DNA of 64,000 nt, taken from contig NZ_LOEP01000037.1 in the NCBI RefSeq assembly GCF_001482285.1, forward strand, positions 1 through 64,000, written 5' to 3'. How positions within the stretch are numbered: the stretch's first letter is position 1; every line of letters begins with the position of its first letter. This stretch comes from Haloferax sp. Q22 (GTDB lineage: Archaea; Halobacteriota; Halobacteria; Halobacteriales; Haloferacaceae). This document shows positions 1 through 8,758 of this stretch, one piece after another. Position numbers and translations under genes: made by a program. The notes beneath the pieces were generated by a model. It saw nothing but the letters and a program-made list of their open reading frames with translations. It was not told the origin of the DNA and searched no databases.

Positions 1-66
1 CTCGTCGTCGCAATCACCAACTACGAACGTGGAGACAATCCGGGAAGTACCGTGATCACGGTGTGA
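1..66 (+). CDS. C-terminal end of a gene cut by the window edge
   Basis: Frame 1 is open from the first base to a TGA at 64-66 and encodes a 21-residue tail ending STVITV. The stop lies just before the convergent toxin gene. The rest of the gene is outside the window, so no family can be named. It could be chance, because only 22 codons are visible. Confidence 0.4.
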   Translation, partial: LVVAITNYERGDNPGSTVITV

Positions 67-74
67 GAACTCTT

Positions 75-524
75 CTATGACACCCTCTCGAGGAGCAACC
101 GTGCCTCTGCAGCTGAGAGCTGTTCAGTTCGAACGAGAACCGAGAGGAGCGTCGGCGTCGTGACGAGTCGGGTATCAGCGAGTGAGGCGTGGATCAAGCC
201 CAGTTGGTTGAACTCGTCGCAGAGGAAGAGCCCAGCATCGAGCTTGTTTGCGAGGGTGACCGCCGCGTTCTCACCGTCATCGAGCGGAAACTCAGCATCG
301 AGGTCGACCGACTGTGTCGTGAATGACTCCGTTTGATCGAGGACGGCGGACGCAGCGTGCCCATGGACATCATCATAGGAGGCGATCTCACGGAGTTCAT
401 CGATGACCGCCGTTGGGACGACGACCTCGTACCGAGAAAGACAAAGTGCGAGTGGATCGGGCTCGTCGCCAGTAACGACCCCGAGACTCACGAGGGCGGA
501 GGCGTCTGCGATAAGCTGCGCCAT
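75..524 (-). CDS. PIN-domain-like toxin of a VapBC-type pair
   Basis: The 149-residue protein has PIN-fold features: an N-terminal hydrophobic strand ending in an Asp (LIADASALVSL, Asp7), an acidic helix (VIDELREI), a central DDGENAAVTLA segment and LFLCDEFNQL near residue 105. These supply the usual acidic metal-binding set of PIN ribonucleases. Its start codon directly abuts the stop of the upstream ribbon-helix-helix gene, so the two are surely co-transcribed and the antitoxin comes first. By family knowledge such proteins cut RNA when the antitoxin is degraded; that this one does so is inferred. Alternative: a non-toxic PIN-like regulator pair, which is common in haloarchaea. Confidence 0.75.
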   Translation of the reverse strand: MAQLIADASALVSLGVVTGDEPDPLALCLSRYEVVVPTAVIDELREIASYDDVHGHAASAVLDQTESFTTQSVDLDAEFPLDDGENAAVTLANKLDAGLFLCDEFNQLGLIHASLADTRLVTTPTLLSVLVRTEQLSAAEARLLLERVS

Positions 525-827
525 CTATACGTCGGCAACCTCGTCGATGAAGTCCTCGTCCAGTTGTTGTTTCAACACCCGGAGGTTGGCCGCCTCCTCG
601 GCGCCGACGAGCGCTTTGAGTTGCTCGAAGGTAATCTCGTCGTCGTAATAGGCGTCGGCAATTTCCTGGACGAGTGTGTCGTCGTGAGCGGCGTCTTGGA
701 GGTACTCCCGAAGCGCAGTCACGAGGACGTCTGTTCGGTCTTCCCCGAGGACTGCGGCCAGTGCATCCGCCCGGTCGATGAGCCGATTGGGGGCCCGAAA
801 CTGCACGCGTTTCTTCTCGGTGCTCAT
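525..827 (-). CDS. Ribbon-helix-helix antitoxin-like protein
   Basis: This is a protein of about 100 residues. The ATG at 827 (MSTEKKRVQFRAPNRL) is chosen over a start 60 bases upstream, because the RHH strand KKRVQFRAP follows directly and the longer version would run through the repeated operator-like sequence. The N-terminal half (strand, then DRADALAAVLGEDRTDVLVTALREYL) is a typical MetJ/Arc-type DNA-binding fold. The acidic C-terminal half is expected to wrap the PIN partner encoded immediately downstream. Autoregulation through the paired repeats just upstream is likely. Confidence 0.75.
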   Translation of the reverse strand: MSTEKKRVQFRAPNRLIDRADALAAVLGEDRTDVLVTALREYLQDAAHDDTLVQEIADAYYDDEITFEQLKALVGAEEAANLRVLKQQLDEDFIDEVADV

Positions 828-830
828 GAT

Positions 831-887
831 GTGTACATTGTGAGCCAACTCACTTAGTCGTTTTCGTGTGTACAGTGTGAGCCTCAC
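831..887 (-). promoter_or_regulatory. Twin operator-like repeats upstream of the toxin-antitoxin pair
   Basis: Two near-identical 16-base direct repeats, GTGTACAtTGTGAGCC (831-846) and GTGTACAgTGTGAGCC (868-883), start 37 bases apart. Each leads into an inverted repeat: GTGAG-ccaa-CTCAC at 840-853 and GTGAG-c-CTCAC at 877-887. They lie immediately upstream of the antitoxin ATG. RHH antitoxins generally bind tandem palindromes in their own promoter. Confidence 0.6.
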
Positions 888-928
888 TCGGGCCGGACAA
901 GGCAGGTATCAGTCAGTGATGTGGCCGA

Positions 929-1324
929 TCAACTGGCCTGCCACATCTTCTGTGCGGTCGTCCCCATGACCTTGAAGCCGTTTCTCGAATTTGCCGCGAG
1001 GATACCGGCGTCGGTCCCTTTGTCGGCGAGAACCATCGCAGGGGTGATACCGAAAAGCGCGACGTCGACGTCCCCGCTGGCGAATGCCTTGACGACGCTG
1101 GGGCCAGAGCTGAACCGCTCTATTGAGACCTCCGCTGGAACCTCCTCGTAGTAGCCCTCTTGTTCCATCACGTAGTGTTGTATGTTCGGGTAAATCGGGA
1201 CGTACGCGACGGTCACAGAGTCGAGTGACCCACCACTTTGACCGAGACAGCCAGCGATTCCCGTCGCAGCGACCGTGCTTACACCCGCTTTCTGGAGCAA
1301 TCTTCGTCGCGTGAGTTCGACCAT
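929..1324 (-). pseudogene. Truncated NitT/TauT-type ABC substrate-binding lipoprotein
   Basis: The protein is about 131 residues, starting at ATG 1324 (MVELTRRRLLQKAG). It has a Tat motif, a hydrophobic stretch and a lipobox cysteine (GIAGCLG). The following sequence (VAYVPIYPNIQHYVMEQEGYY, then ASGDVDVALFG) is the start of the SsuA/TauA/ThiY solute-binding fold. Intact family members are around 320-350 residues, so lobe 2 and the C-terminal part of lobe 1 are missing. The frame runs into unrelated sequence ending MWQAS just before the toxin-antitoxin control region. No permease or ATPase gene is nearby. It is most likely a remnant cut by the event that placed the toxin-antitoxin module here. 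Confidence 0.7.
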
Positions 1325-1676
1325 CGTTGTTGTTAACTTTAGAACAGAGTATAATAACAACTGTGATTTAGAGATGTGTCGTTAATATCAGTTCCCGATG
1401 GTCGGGTCAACGTCGAAGAAGTCGCTGGTGGCCGTAGTACGAGAGCGGTGAGTCGAAGAAGTGAGTCAGTATGAGAGACTCGTCCGGTGTGTACGGCCGT
1501 TTGACCGTTCATCTCGGACCTCACTGGCACGAGAAACTCGAAGTGCTGAGGTTGGAATCGGCTCCACTCTCAGACACGAATCGGACTGCAAACCACGATA
1601 TCCGACTATAGCGCTATTTCTCCGCCTACAGCGGACGGAGATGTCAGTCTGGGATATCCGAACGTGAAAAGCGAAG
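1325..1676. other. Gene-free interval with one TCCG-N7-CGGA palindrome
   Basis: No convincing gene is seen on either strand; the open frames lack the acidic bias of real haloarchaeal proteins. The segment 1330-1375 is AT-rich and probably carries the promoter of the truncated solute-binding gene. A palindrome TCCGCCTACAGCGGA lies at 1621-1635, matching the motif that recurs around the rhamnose locus. Confidence 0.5.
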
Positions 1677-2105
1677 TTAGCTCATATCCGCGAGCGGACC
1701 GAAGTCGTCGACCGGAAGTACCGAATAATCGATCGTAAGCGTGTCTTTCGTCGCTCTGATCTTCCCGACGAACGTCGAGATATCTTCGAGCGATCCCTCG
1801 AGAACGAACAATTCCATACAGTGGTGCCCGCCGACATGACTGTGGAAGTTCGACGCAACGATGTCCTCGTACTCGTGGCGAAGTCGCATCATCTTCTCTT
1901 CGACGCTCGTCGTCTCGTAATCGAAGACGACGGTAACGACGCCCATCAGTTCGCGGTCTTCAAGTTTCTTGTCCTCGAACTCACCGAGGAGGTTCCGACT
2001 CGCCTCTCGGAGCACTTCGCTCCGGCCAGTATATCCGTGGTCGTCCGAAAACTGGTCGATTCGCTCAAGTAGTTCTTCCGGCATCGAGACGCTAACGACG
2101 GCCAT
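1677..2105 (-). CDS. nikR: NikR-family nickel-responsive regulator
   Basis: The 142-residue protein has the usual NikR length. An N-terminal ribbon-helix-helix ([17 protein letters not shown], then [17 protein letters not shown]) is followed by an ACT-like tetramerization domain with the nickel site. His77, His88, His90 and Cys96 (in [14 protein letters not shown]) match the E. coli NikR ligands His76/His87/His89/Cys95. In the family, Ni(II) binding drives repression of nickel uptake genes. No nickel transporter is visible nearby; the adjacent truncated solute-binding gene may be a relic. An AT-rich TTTAATAT element about 33 bases upstream of the ATG fits a leaderless promoter. Confidence 0.9.
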   Translation of the reverse strand: MAVVSVSMPEELLERIDQFSDDHGYTGRSEVLREASRNLLGEFEDKKLEDRELMGVVTVVFDYETTSVEEKMMRLRHEYEDIVASNFHSHVGGHHCMELFVLEGSLEDISTFVGKIRATKDTLTIDYSVLPVDDFGPLADMS

Positions 2106-2296
2106 ATAACAATTAAGCCGGCATCAAATATTAAACCTTATTATTCGATTGGGATGGAGTGATGAAGGGTTCCGACGAGACAACGTCGTTTGGAAAGGAC
2201 ACGAGTTTCGGCCACCGGTAAAGCGCAACCAGCACCGGTCTTCCGCGCTGAGTAGCCCGGTCTCAGCTACTGTCACTGGTCTACTGGACTGTCCTC

Positions 2297-3469
2297 CTAC
2301 GTCTCCCCAAGTGCAACCACGGCTCCGTCCGATTCGGGCATAAAAACCGCCGCTGGAGTCACGATGGCGCGACTGACGCCACCTGGAGTCGTGGTCCATC
2401 GCTCGTCTCCGGTTGCTCGAGAGAGCGCGGTGAGTTGCCCTTCGCTTCGGAAGAGAACAGTATCGCCGGCTACAGTCGGCGCTCCAACCGAGTCTCCGTC
2501 TGATTCGTGTGTCCAAGACTCCTCCCCGTTCCAGTCGACCGCGTAGACCGCGTTCCCAGCGGACACGTAAACGTGCTGACCATCGACCGCGAGGGGCCGT
2601 GCCCTTGGACCGCGGACATTGAACGACCACTGACGTGTACCATCCGTGTCGAACGCAGTTACGAGTTGGTGACTCTGCACAACGACTCCCTTCGAATGCG
2701 CCACTGGTCCCCCAGTCACGGCCCGCGTGTATGCTTCCCATTCTGTGTCACCAGTTGCGGCGTCCAACGCGACCACGCCGGTAGACCCCGACTGCGAACC
2801 GAGATAGAGCGTGTCGCCGAGAACGGCGACCGGTTCGGTGAACGTTCGTCCACCAGCCGCTGCGCCTACCTGTTGTGACCACTGCACGGACCCGTCCCAT
2901 GCCGATAGTGCGTGGACCCGGCCGCTCCAATCGGGGACGTAGACCGTTCCACCATCAATCGTGGGTGCCGCCGTGAGGCGGGCGTCGATGTCGACGAGCC
3001 AGTCCTCCTCGCCGTACCGCTTTCGAAATGCGACGATACGACCCTGTTCGAGTCCCCGTTTAGCCGTCACGACGATGTGGTCACCAGCTACTGCGGGTGG
3101 CCCATTCGGCTCCGAGCGAAGTGGCACCTGCCACCGTTCCTCGCCTGTCGCTGCGCTCAACGAGTGAAGCCGGTACCGATGGCGTGCCGTATCGGAAATC
3201 GCATCGACGGGGACGTATAGTCGTCCGGCGTCGACTGCCGGTGTTCCAGTAGCGCGTACCTGACTGAGGTCGGTTTGCCAGACCGTCTTCGGGTCCCTCG
3301 GACCCGATGCCACCCGTCGAGTATGACCGGGGTTTCGACCGCTCATCGGCCACGTTCCGTCGACGTCTCCGAGGTCTCCCGAGGGGCGAGACGGCGAGAG
3401 ACAGCCAGCAAGCGCAACACCTGTCGAACCGAGGGCTGTGAGGAGTTGGCGGCGCGTGTGGGAGGGCAC
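2297..3469 (-). CDS. Secreted PQQ-repeat (beta-propeller) lipoprotein
   Basis: The protein is 390 residues from a GTG at 3469. This start gives MPSHTRRQLLTALG, which matches the N-termini of paralogues at 11,344-15,200; a GTG at 3514 would add 15 residues. A Tat-type twin arginine, a hydrophobic core and a lipobox (ALAGCL) indicate export and lipid anchoring outside the cell. The body repeats blades of the form 'tPaVdgGtVYVpd..g.vhALsa.dGsvqWs', typical of PQQ-like/BamB WD40-type propellers. The ligand is unknown. In haloarchaea these proteins are numerous and uncharacterized, and quinoprotein active-site residues are not evident. It stands alone between nikR and the DUF3179 gene. Confidence 0.8.
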   Translation of the reverse strand: MPSHTRRQLLTALGSTGVALAGCLSPSRPSGDLGDVDGTWPMSGRNPGHTRRVASGPRDPKTVWQTDLSQVRATGTPAVDAGRLYVPVDAISDTARHRYRLHSLSAATGEERWQVPLRSEPNGPPAVAGDHIVVTAKRGLEQGRIVAFRKRYGEEDWLVDIDARLTAAPTIDGGTVYVPDWSGRVHALSAWDGSVQWSQQVGAAAGGRTFTEPVAVLGDTLYLGSQSGSTGVVALDAATGDTEWEAYTRAVTGGPVAHSKGVVVQSHQLVTAFDTDGTRQWSFNVRGPRARPLAVDGQHVYVSAGNAVYAVDWNGEESWTHESDGDSVGAPTVAGDTVLFRSEGQLTALSRATGDERWTTTPGGVSRAIVTPAAVFMPESDGAVVALGET

Positions 3470-3739
3470 GGCAGCCAATTCTCTCAGGAAATACGTAACT
3501 TCGGGGGTATCCACGAATCGGAAGCGCGGTTACTCACCTCCGAGGCGTTTCGCACGGAGCGAACGGGAGCATTTCGAACCGTACTACCCCAACGTTCGGG
3601 CTTCCCGAGCTGACGAGACGCGTTGCGTCTCGTTCACATCTCGTCAGCCCATCGACCCTGCGGACTCGTCGGAATCCGGTGGGTTTCGGGATGTCAGAAC
3701 GCAGAGCGTTCGGGGGACGTCTTCAGTCGCGAGAGGATG

Positions 3740-4882
3740 TCAACAGCCGTAGAGTCGTGCGGTTTCGTGGTCGCTCTGCCACGAGAACGCGAAGGTCCAG
3801 CGGGCAGGGAGCCGACTGAGAGTCCGCCCGTCCGTACTCTCCCCGGTTGCGACGTCCCACTTGGCCCCGTCTCCCACGAAGCGGTCGGGGTCGTCGGTTG
3901 CTTCGAAGCTGAACCCCGGCGCGTCATACGCAACGAGTTCGTCGTCGGTCGCAAACACGACGACATCGGTCTCCCCCACGGTCGCCCGGACGACGCCGTC
4001 AGCGGCCTCGACATGTGGCCTCGGGAAGCCGAGCGCGGCACCGTCGGTCGAAACGCCAAGGACCCGCGTTTTTGCCCGGAGCCCATCGAGCCCCTGGTTG
4101 TCCCATTCTCGGGTCCCACCATGGACGGGAGGAAAGCCGAACACACGACCGCTCTCGTAGAGCGCCATCGGTTCGCCATCGTACTGAACACTCCTCTCGG
4201 ACCGTCCGAGCACCCAATCCGACAGTTCGACACCCGCCTGCATCAGACGGAAAAATGGACGAATGCTGACGTCGCTGGAGCCGTGTTGGGGGTCTCGAGC
4301 GAGGTTGGCAGCACGGACGAACTTGGAGACGCCGTCAAGGAACTCCCGTCCTGCAGGGTTCGAAATCAAACGAGTGGCGGTCTTCTCGAACCGGTAGAAC
4401 AGATACGGTGTCGGCTCTTCGGGCGGGGCCAGCACGACGCCGGCTGGATACGCGTCTTGGAACGAGTTCCACGTCGTCATGCGTGCCGACTGAAGCGGCA
4501 GCGTCACCCCTTCGAGGTCACCGCTGAGCCCCTCACCGGTCGACTGCTTCCACTCCGTCCCCGTCTCGATATCGCGCATGACGAAGTTGTTGTCAGCGAG
4601 TTTCCCGGCGAACTCGAACGTGAGCTCCTGTTTCTCGATCGTCCGCTCGTATACGACACCGCTCCCACAGAGCGGACACCACGCTACGAGAACCGGCGTA
4701 CCATCGACCGTGTCGTTGACCATATGGTGGAGGTCGAGAATCGGGATTGGATACGCCCGTGCACTCTCGTCTGTCTCGACGACGAGAACCTCGTCGTTCG
4801 GATCGCCCGCGTAGTCCGTGACGAACCGTGGTGTGGTAATACTGGGGATGAACTCCGAGTCGAAGCCGTGGATTATCTCCAT
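3740..4882 (-). CDS. DUF3179 domain-containing protein
   Basis: The ATG at 4882 (MEIIHGF) is preferred over an upstream TTG. The 380-residue protein shows DUF3179 hallmarks: an N-terminal ITTPRFV segment, 'ESARAYPIPILDLHHMVNDTV', 'GTPVLVAWCPLCGSGVVYER' with a CPLC pair, and 'SFEATDDP' later. The biochemical role of DUF3179 is unknown; the paired cysteines could bind metal or form a disulfide. No signal peptide is obvious, unlike many members. It is flanked by non-coding stretches (3470-3739 and 4883-5090) and has no clear operon partner. Confidence 0.8.
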   Translation of the reverse strand: MEIIHGFDSEFIPSITTPRFVTDYAGDPNDEVLVVETDESARAYPIPILDLHHMVNDTVDGTPVLVAWCPLCGSGVVYERTIEKQELTFEFAGKLADNNFVMRDIETGTEWKQSTGEGLSGDLEGVTLPLQSARMTTWNSFQDAYPAGVVLAPPEEPTPYLFYRFEKTATRLISNPAGREFLDGVSKFVRAANLARDPQHGSSDVSIRPFFRLMQAGVELSDWVLGRSERSVQYDGEPMALYESGRVFGFPPVHGGTREWDNQGLDGLRAKTRVLGVSTDGAALGFPRPHVEAADGVVRATVGETDVVVFATDDELVAYDAPGFSFEATDDPDRFVGDGAKWDVATGESTDGRTLSRLPARWTFAFSWQSDHETARLYGC

Positions 4883-5090
4883 CAATTGATTCCTCGTCTG
4901 AACAACGGCGAGGAACAGCAATAAATATAATCTAACTGATAAGTTAGGAAGGGGTATCGAACTCAGTTACAGTGTCTCTCGAAAGGGAGTTACTGCGAGG
5001 TGAGTCCTGCCGGGCGTCTTCGAAGACAACGTGAGGGGTTCGACGGAAACAGAGGTGCTACCCGCTACTGAAGTAGTGAGATAACAGGAA

Positions 5091-5462
5091 CTACGATGTT
5101 TCGAGTTGATCGAGATAATCAAGATAGCTGTCCGTCCACTCGTCGACAGCTTCGATCACCTGCTCTAACGCGGTTCCGGCCTCGGTCAGCGAGTATTCCA
5201 CCTTGACGGGTCGGTCATCGATGACAGTACGCCGAACGAGATGATGTTCCTCGAGCGCCTCAAGCGACTCCGAGAGCACTTTGTCCGAGATACCATCGAT
5301 GCGTTCGTTGAGTTCGTTATACCGGAGTCCGTCCTCGACGAGCAACCGCTCGATAATCGTCCGAGTCCACTTGCGGCGGGTCAACCCTATCACGTCGGTA
5401 ACCGGCATTCCCTCGCCTTCGAAGACCGGGTCGAAGACGAATTCGTTGTCCGCTTGGTCCAT
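5091..5462 (-). CDS. HxlR-family winged-helix regulator
   Basis: The protein is 123 residues from ATG 5462; upstream in-frame codons lack family similarity. The sequence carries the HxlR pattern: 'GLTRRKWTRTIIERLL' (helix 1 with the conserved K-W), 'LRYNELNERIDGISDKVLSESLEALEEHHLVRR' (recognition helix) and 'VKVEYSLTEAGTALEQVI' (wing and dimerization helix). The conserved G-K-W entry motif is here R-K-W. HxlR proteins are often redox or metabolite sensors that regulate neighbouring genes. The nearest downstream gene is the DUF3179 protein, in the same orientation. Confidence 0.85.
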   Translation of the reverse strand: MDQADNEFVFDPVFEGEGMPVTDVIGLTRRKWTRTIIERLLVEDGLRYNELNERIDGISDKVLSESLEALEEHHLVRRTVIDDRPVKVEYSLTEAGTALEQVIEAVDEWTDSYLDYLDQLETS

Positions 5463-5580
5463 ACGTCTCGGTATCCGGTGCTGAGAACATAATCTTGCCC
5501 GTGACACCTGCGACGGTGGACAGTTTCCACGGTGTTCGAGGCCAGGAGACGACACGCTGTCAACCACGTATTCCTGACAC

Positions 5581-6469
5581 CGTTTCGAGGAGGTCTGCAC
5601 GCTCATCGGGAGAACACGCGCGAGGAGTTGCGGAACGAGTTGGCTTCGACTCACCGGCGAGATCGAGGAGTGGCAGGCAACCTACGATGTCGGGACGCGG
5701 AAGGAGTTCAAACAGTCGCCCTGACGAACGGTCGGACGCTCAACCGAAGCTACGAACCGATCGAACTCCCCGAGGGGACCGGCCACCTCTGGATGTATCG
5801 CGACACGACCGAGCAACGCGAGCGAGAGCAACAGCACCAGCACCAAAACGAGCGGCTGAGCGAGTTTGCGAGCGTCGTCAGCCACGACCTCCGGAACCCG
5901 CTAAACGTGGCCGCAGGGAACGTGGAACTGGCCCGCCAAGACCACGAAAGCGACCGTCTTGCGACCGCCGCGCGGGCGTTAGACCGCATCGACGACCTCA
6001 TCGAGGATCTGCTCACACTCGCCCGAAGGGGTGACAACGTCGGTGAACTGGAACCGGTGTCCTTGGATCCGCTCGTCTCCAACTGCTGGAGGACCATCGA
6101 AACGGCCGGCGCTGAACTCCAGACAGAGTTGACGGCGACGGTCATCGCCGACCGAAGCCGGCTCCAACAGCTCGTCGAGAACCTCATCAGGAACAGCATC
6201 GAACACGGTGGAGAGGGCGTGGCGGTGACGGTCGGTGAATTCTCGGGCGGGTTCTACGTGGAAGACGACGGTGTCGGCATCCCAGTCGAGCGCCGCGACA
6301 CCATCTTCGAGGCCGGCCACACAACCTCACGTACGGGCACGGATTCGGGCTCGCTATCGTCAAGCAGGTCGCCGAGGCCCACGGGTGGAGCGTCAGCGTC
6401 ACCGAATCAGATACTGGCGGGGCACGATTCGAGATTACGGGAGTCACGTTCGCTGCTGGCGACGACTGA
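5581..6469 (+). pseudogene. Frameshifted PAS/histidine kinase remnant
   Basis: One frame encodes a clear kinase core: 'ASVVSHDLRNPLNVAAGN' (H-box), 'LVENLIRNSIEHGG' (N-box), 'VEDDGVGIP' (G1) and 'IFEAGHTTS'. At about 6340 one G is missing compared with the expected GTGFGL box. The rest, [15 protein letters not shown] to the TGA at 6467-6469, continues in the next frame. Upstream, PAS-like pieces also alternate between frames: TREELRNELA in one, 'TGEIEEWQATYDVGTRKEFKQ' in another, then 'NGRTLNRSYEPIELPEGTGHLWMYRDTTEQ'. At least three shifts are needed to restore a kinase, so this is decay rather than a single sequencing error. Confidence 0.8.
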
Positions 6470-6559
6470 ACCCCGCGTCGGAAGTTTTTACAGGACCCGT
6501 GCGGACCGCTGTCACATGTACTATCACGGCGAATCCGACAGCGCGGCGCGGAGCGTCCG

Positions 6560-7414
6560 ATGACGATTACGAGCGATTGGGGCGAATGGTGGGCGCGAGA
6601 GGAACTCAACGGTGTCGATGTCGAGGAGGGGGTCTCGCTGTGGTATCTCGGCGTCGCCGGCTGGGCGATACGGACGCCGGAGACTGCCATCTACATCGAC
6701 CCGTACTTCAGTACCGAGCGGGACCGCGAGTACGTCGCGCGGATGTCGCCGGTGCCGATGGAGCCGCAGTGGGCGGACGCCTGCGACGCGGTCTTCTGCA
6801 CCCACGACCACCGCGACCACTTCTGGCCGCCCTCGTTCGGACCGCTTCTCGACCACGGCGGCGCTGTTCACGCACCCGTCGAGTGCTTCGAAAACTTCGA
6901 CGTGAGCGCAATCGGCGAGGCGAAGCGGACCGTCGTCGAACCCGGCGATAGTTACGAGGTCGGCGACCTCACGGTCCACGTCAGAGGCGGGTACGACCCA
7001 GACGCGGACGGCACGGTGACGTACGTTATCGAGCACGAGACGGGTACCATCTTCCACGGCGGCGACAACCGTCCCTGCGAGGCGTTCCACGAGATTGGTT
7101 CGGAGTTCGACATCGACCTCGGGATGCTCTCCTACGGCACTGACGCCCGCGTCGTCGAAGACGGCGAGGTCATCACGCGCAAACTCTACAACGACGCGGA
7201 CGAGATGGTCGAGGCCGCGAACGCGCTCGGCATCGACCGCCTGATTCCCGAGCACTGGCGGCGCTGGCGGTCGATTCACGCCAACCCCGGCGCGCTCTCG
7301 AAGGCGGCGACGACGTTCGAGTACCCGCACGTAATCGAGGAGGTCGAAGTCGGCGACCGCTTCCGACTCGACCGACCGGGTGTCGTCCCACCGGCGCGCC
7401 TCGGCGGTGAGTGA
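6560..7414 (+). CDS. MBL-fold metallohydrolase (UlaG-like)
   Basis: The protein is 284 residues. It has the metallo-beta-lactamase zinc motif HxHxDH at His82-Asp83-His84-Arg85-Asp86-His87 ('CTHDHRDHF'). Further features are 'IYIDPYF' after the first strands, 'IFHGGDN' with a metal-bridging Asp and a late 'PEHW' histidine. The spacing resembles UlaG/YtnP-like L-ascorbate-6-phosphate lactonase relatives. The substrate cannot be read from sequence. It is monocistronic, and a TTTTTAC element about 75 bases upstream may be its promoter. Start alternatives are few, and the ATG at 6560 gives the expected N-terminus. Confidence 0.85.
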   Translation: MTITSDWGEWWAREELNGVDVEEGVSLWYLGVAGWAIRTPETAIYIDPYFSTERDREYVARMSPVPMEPQWADACDAVFCTHDHRDHFWPPSFGPLLDHGGAVHAPVECFENFDVSAIGEAKRTVVEPGDSYEVGDLTVHVRGGYDPDADGTVTYVIEHETGTIFHGGDNRPCEAFHEIGSEFDIDLGMLSYGTDARVVEDGEVITRKLYNDADEMVEAANALGIDRLIPEHWRRWRSIHANPGALSKAATTFEYPHVIEEVEVGDRFRLDRPGVVPPARLGGE

Positions 7415-7516
7415 ATCTCCAACCCGTCTCCGAGTGCTTCTGCCCTCACGGCGATGTCGCGCAGCGCCCCCACCTCAAGGGCGATGTCGTACTGTACCGC
7501 AGAAACCGCAGTCGAG

Positions 7517-8563
7517 TCAGTCGGTGCGCGGAAGTTCAACGACGAAGACGCTCCCGGTCGGTTCGTTGTCTTCGACCCATACCTCGCCACCGTACTGCGT
7601 GACCAAGGTGTCGACGAGGTAGAGTCCAATGCCCGTGCCGGGGCTCTCGAGACCTCGCTCACCTTTTCCGAACACGATGTCTTTCTTGTCGTCGGGGATT
7701 CCCGGCCCGTTGTCGGCGATTCGAATCTCGACGTCGTCCGCTCGGACCGTACACGAGACCTCGACGCGAGGTGCGTCCGTGTCGTTGTGTTGGACCGCGT
7801 TGTTCAGGAGGTTCCGAAACACCGAACTGAGCATGCTATTCCCGGCGACCTCGACGTCGGGTATCGTCCCCTCGACTACGAACGTCGCCTCCGGGAAAGA
7901 CTCCTCGCGGAGCGATAGCTCGGTTTCGAGGATCGAGCGAAGCGGGACCGACGCGATGGTGAGACTATCGTCCGATACGACCGTCTCAACGTAGTCGCGC
8001 GCGACCTCGGTGAGTCCGACGACGTGCTCACCGCTGTCGAGAATTTTCTGGAGGTACTCGCTCCCGCTGGCATCGACGTGGTCTTCGAGTGTCTCGGCCC
8101 ACCCGAGTACGACTCCCATATCGTTGCGGATGTCGTGGCGGACGATTCGGTTCAGCAGTTCGAGTTCTCGCTCCCGGCGTTTCTGCTCCGTGATGTCCGT
8201 ACAGATACCGACGACCTCCGAGACGTCGCCGTCGTCATCGCGGAGGAGCACCTGCCGCGTCAGCACCCAGCGAACCGACCCGTCGGGTCGGACGACGCGA
8301 CCCTCGTACGCTTCGTCGTGGGCCCCTTGGGCCGAGGCCTCGATGTGCTGTCGCACCCGGTCGCGGTCCTCGGGATGGATGGCGTCGAGCAACCGCGTGA
8401 TGTCATCCACGACGTCATCGGGTGGAATCCCCCAGATGTCTTCGAAGCCGGCGCTGATATAGTCAAACTCGCCAGGGGTGGACACCGTCCAAAGCGCGAC
8501 CCCGTCAAGCTGGTCGAACAGGTCCTGGAAATCGCGCCGTCGGCCAAGCGAGCTGTTACGCAT
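7517..8563 (-). CDS. PAS-domain sensor histidine kinase
   Basis: The protein is 348 residues, cytoplasmic and without membrane segments. Residues about 10-130 form a PAS/PAC domain ending 'GICTDITEQKRRE'. Residues about 135-345 hold a kinase with phosphoacceptor His143 ('IVRHDIRNDMGVV'), an N-box 'FRNLLNNAVQH', G1 'DNGPGIP' and G2 'GTGIGLYL'. All catalytic boxes are intact, unlike the broken kinase 1 kb upstream. No receiver protein lies beside it, as is common for haloarchaeal orphan kinases, so its partner and signal are unknown. Confidence 0.9.
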   Translation of the reverse strand: MRNSSLGRRRDFQDLFDQLDGVALWTVSTPGEFDYISAGFEDIWGIPPDDVVDDITRLLDAIHPEDRDRVRQHIEASAQGAHDEAYEGRVVRPDGSVRWVLTRQVLLRDDDGDVSEVVGICTDITEQKRRERELELLNRIVRHDIRNDMGVVLGWAETLEDHVDASGSEYLQKILDSGEHVVGLTEVARDYVETVVSDDSLTIASVPLRSILETELSLREESFPEATFVVEGTIPDVEVAGNSMLSSVFRNLLNNAVQHNDTDAPRVEVSCTVRADDVEIRIADNGPGIPDDKKDIVFGKGERGLESPGTGIGLYLVDTLVTQYGGEVWVEDNEPTGSVFVVELPRTD

Positions 8564-8758
8564 ACAGGGGTGTTTCGGGGCAAGTCGAATAAGTACCGGT
8601 CACGGAGTCAGACGGCGGAGTAACCCGCGACAAAGCTCCAGCCTGAAGCGTGAGACCCCTTCGTGGACGAGCAAAATAGCACCCGACGACGCTCACCGCC
8701 GTCGACGACGAGACGCGGTGGCTCTCGGAGAACACGGGAAGTACCGCTCTCTCGACCT

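Noticed and set aside
6340-6340. The missing G in the kinase as a lone sequencing error
   Set aside because: The PAS part upstream also switches frame more than once, so real decay is the simpler reading.
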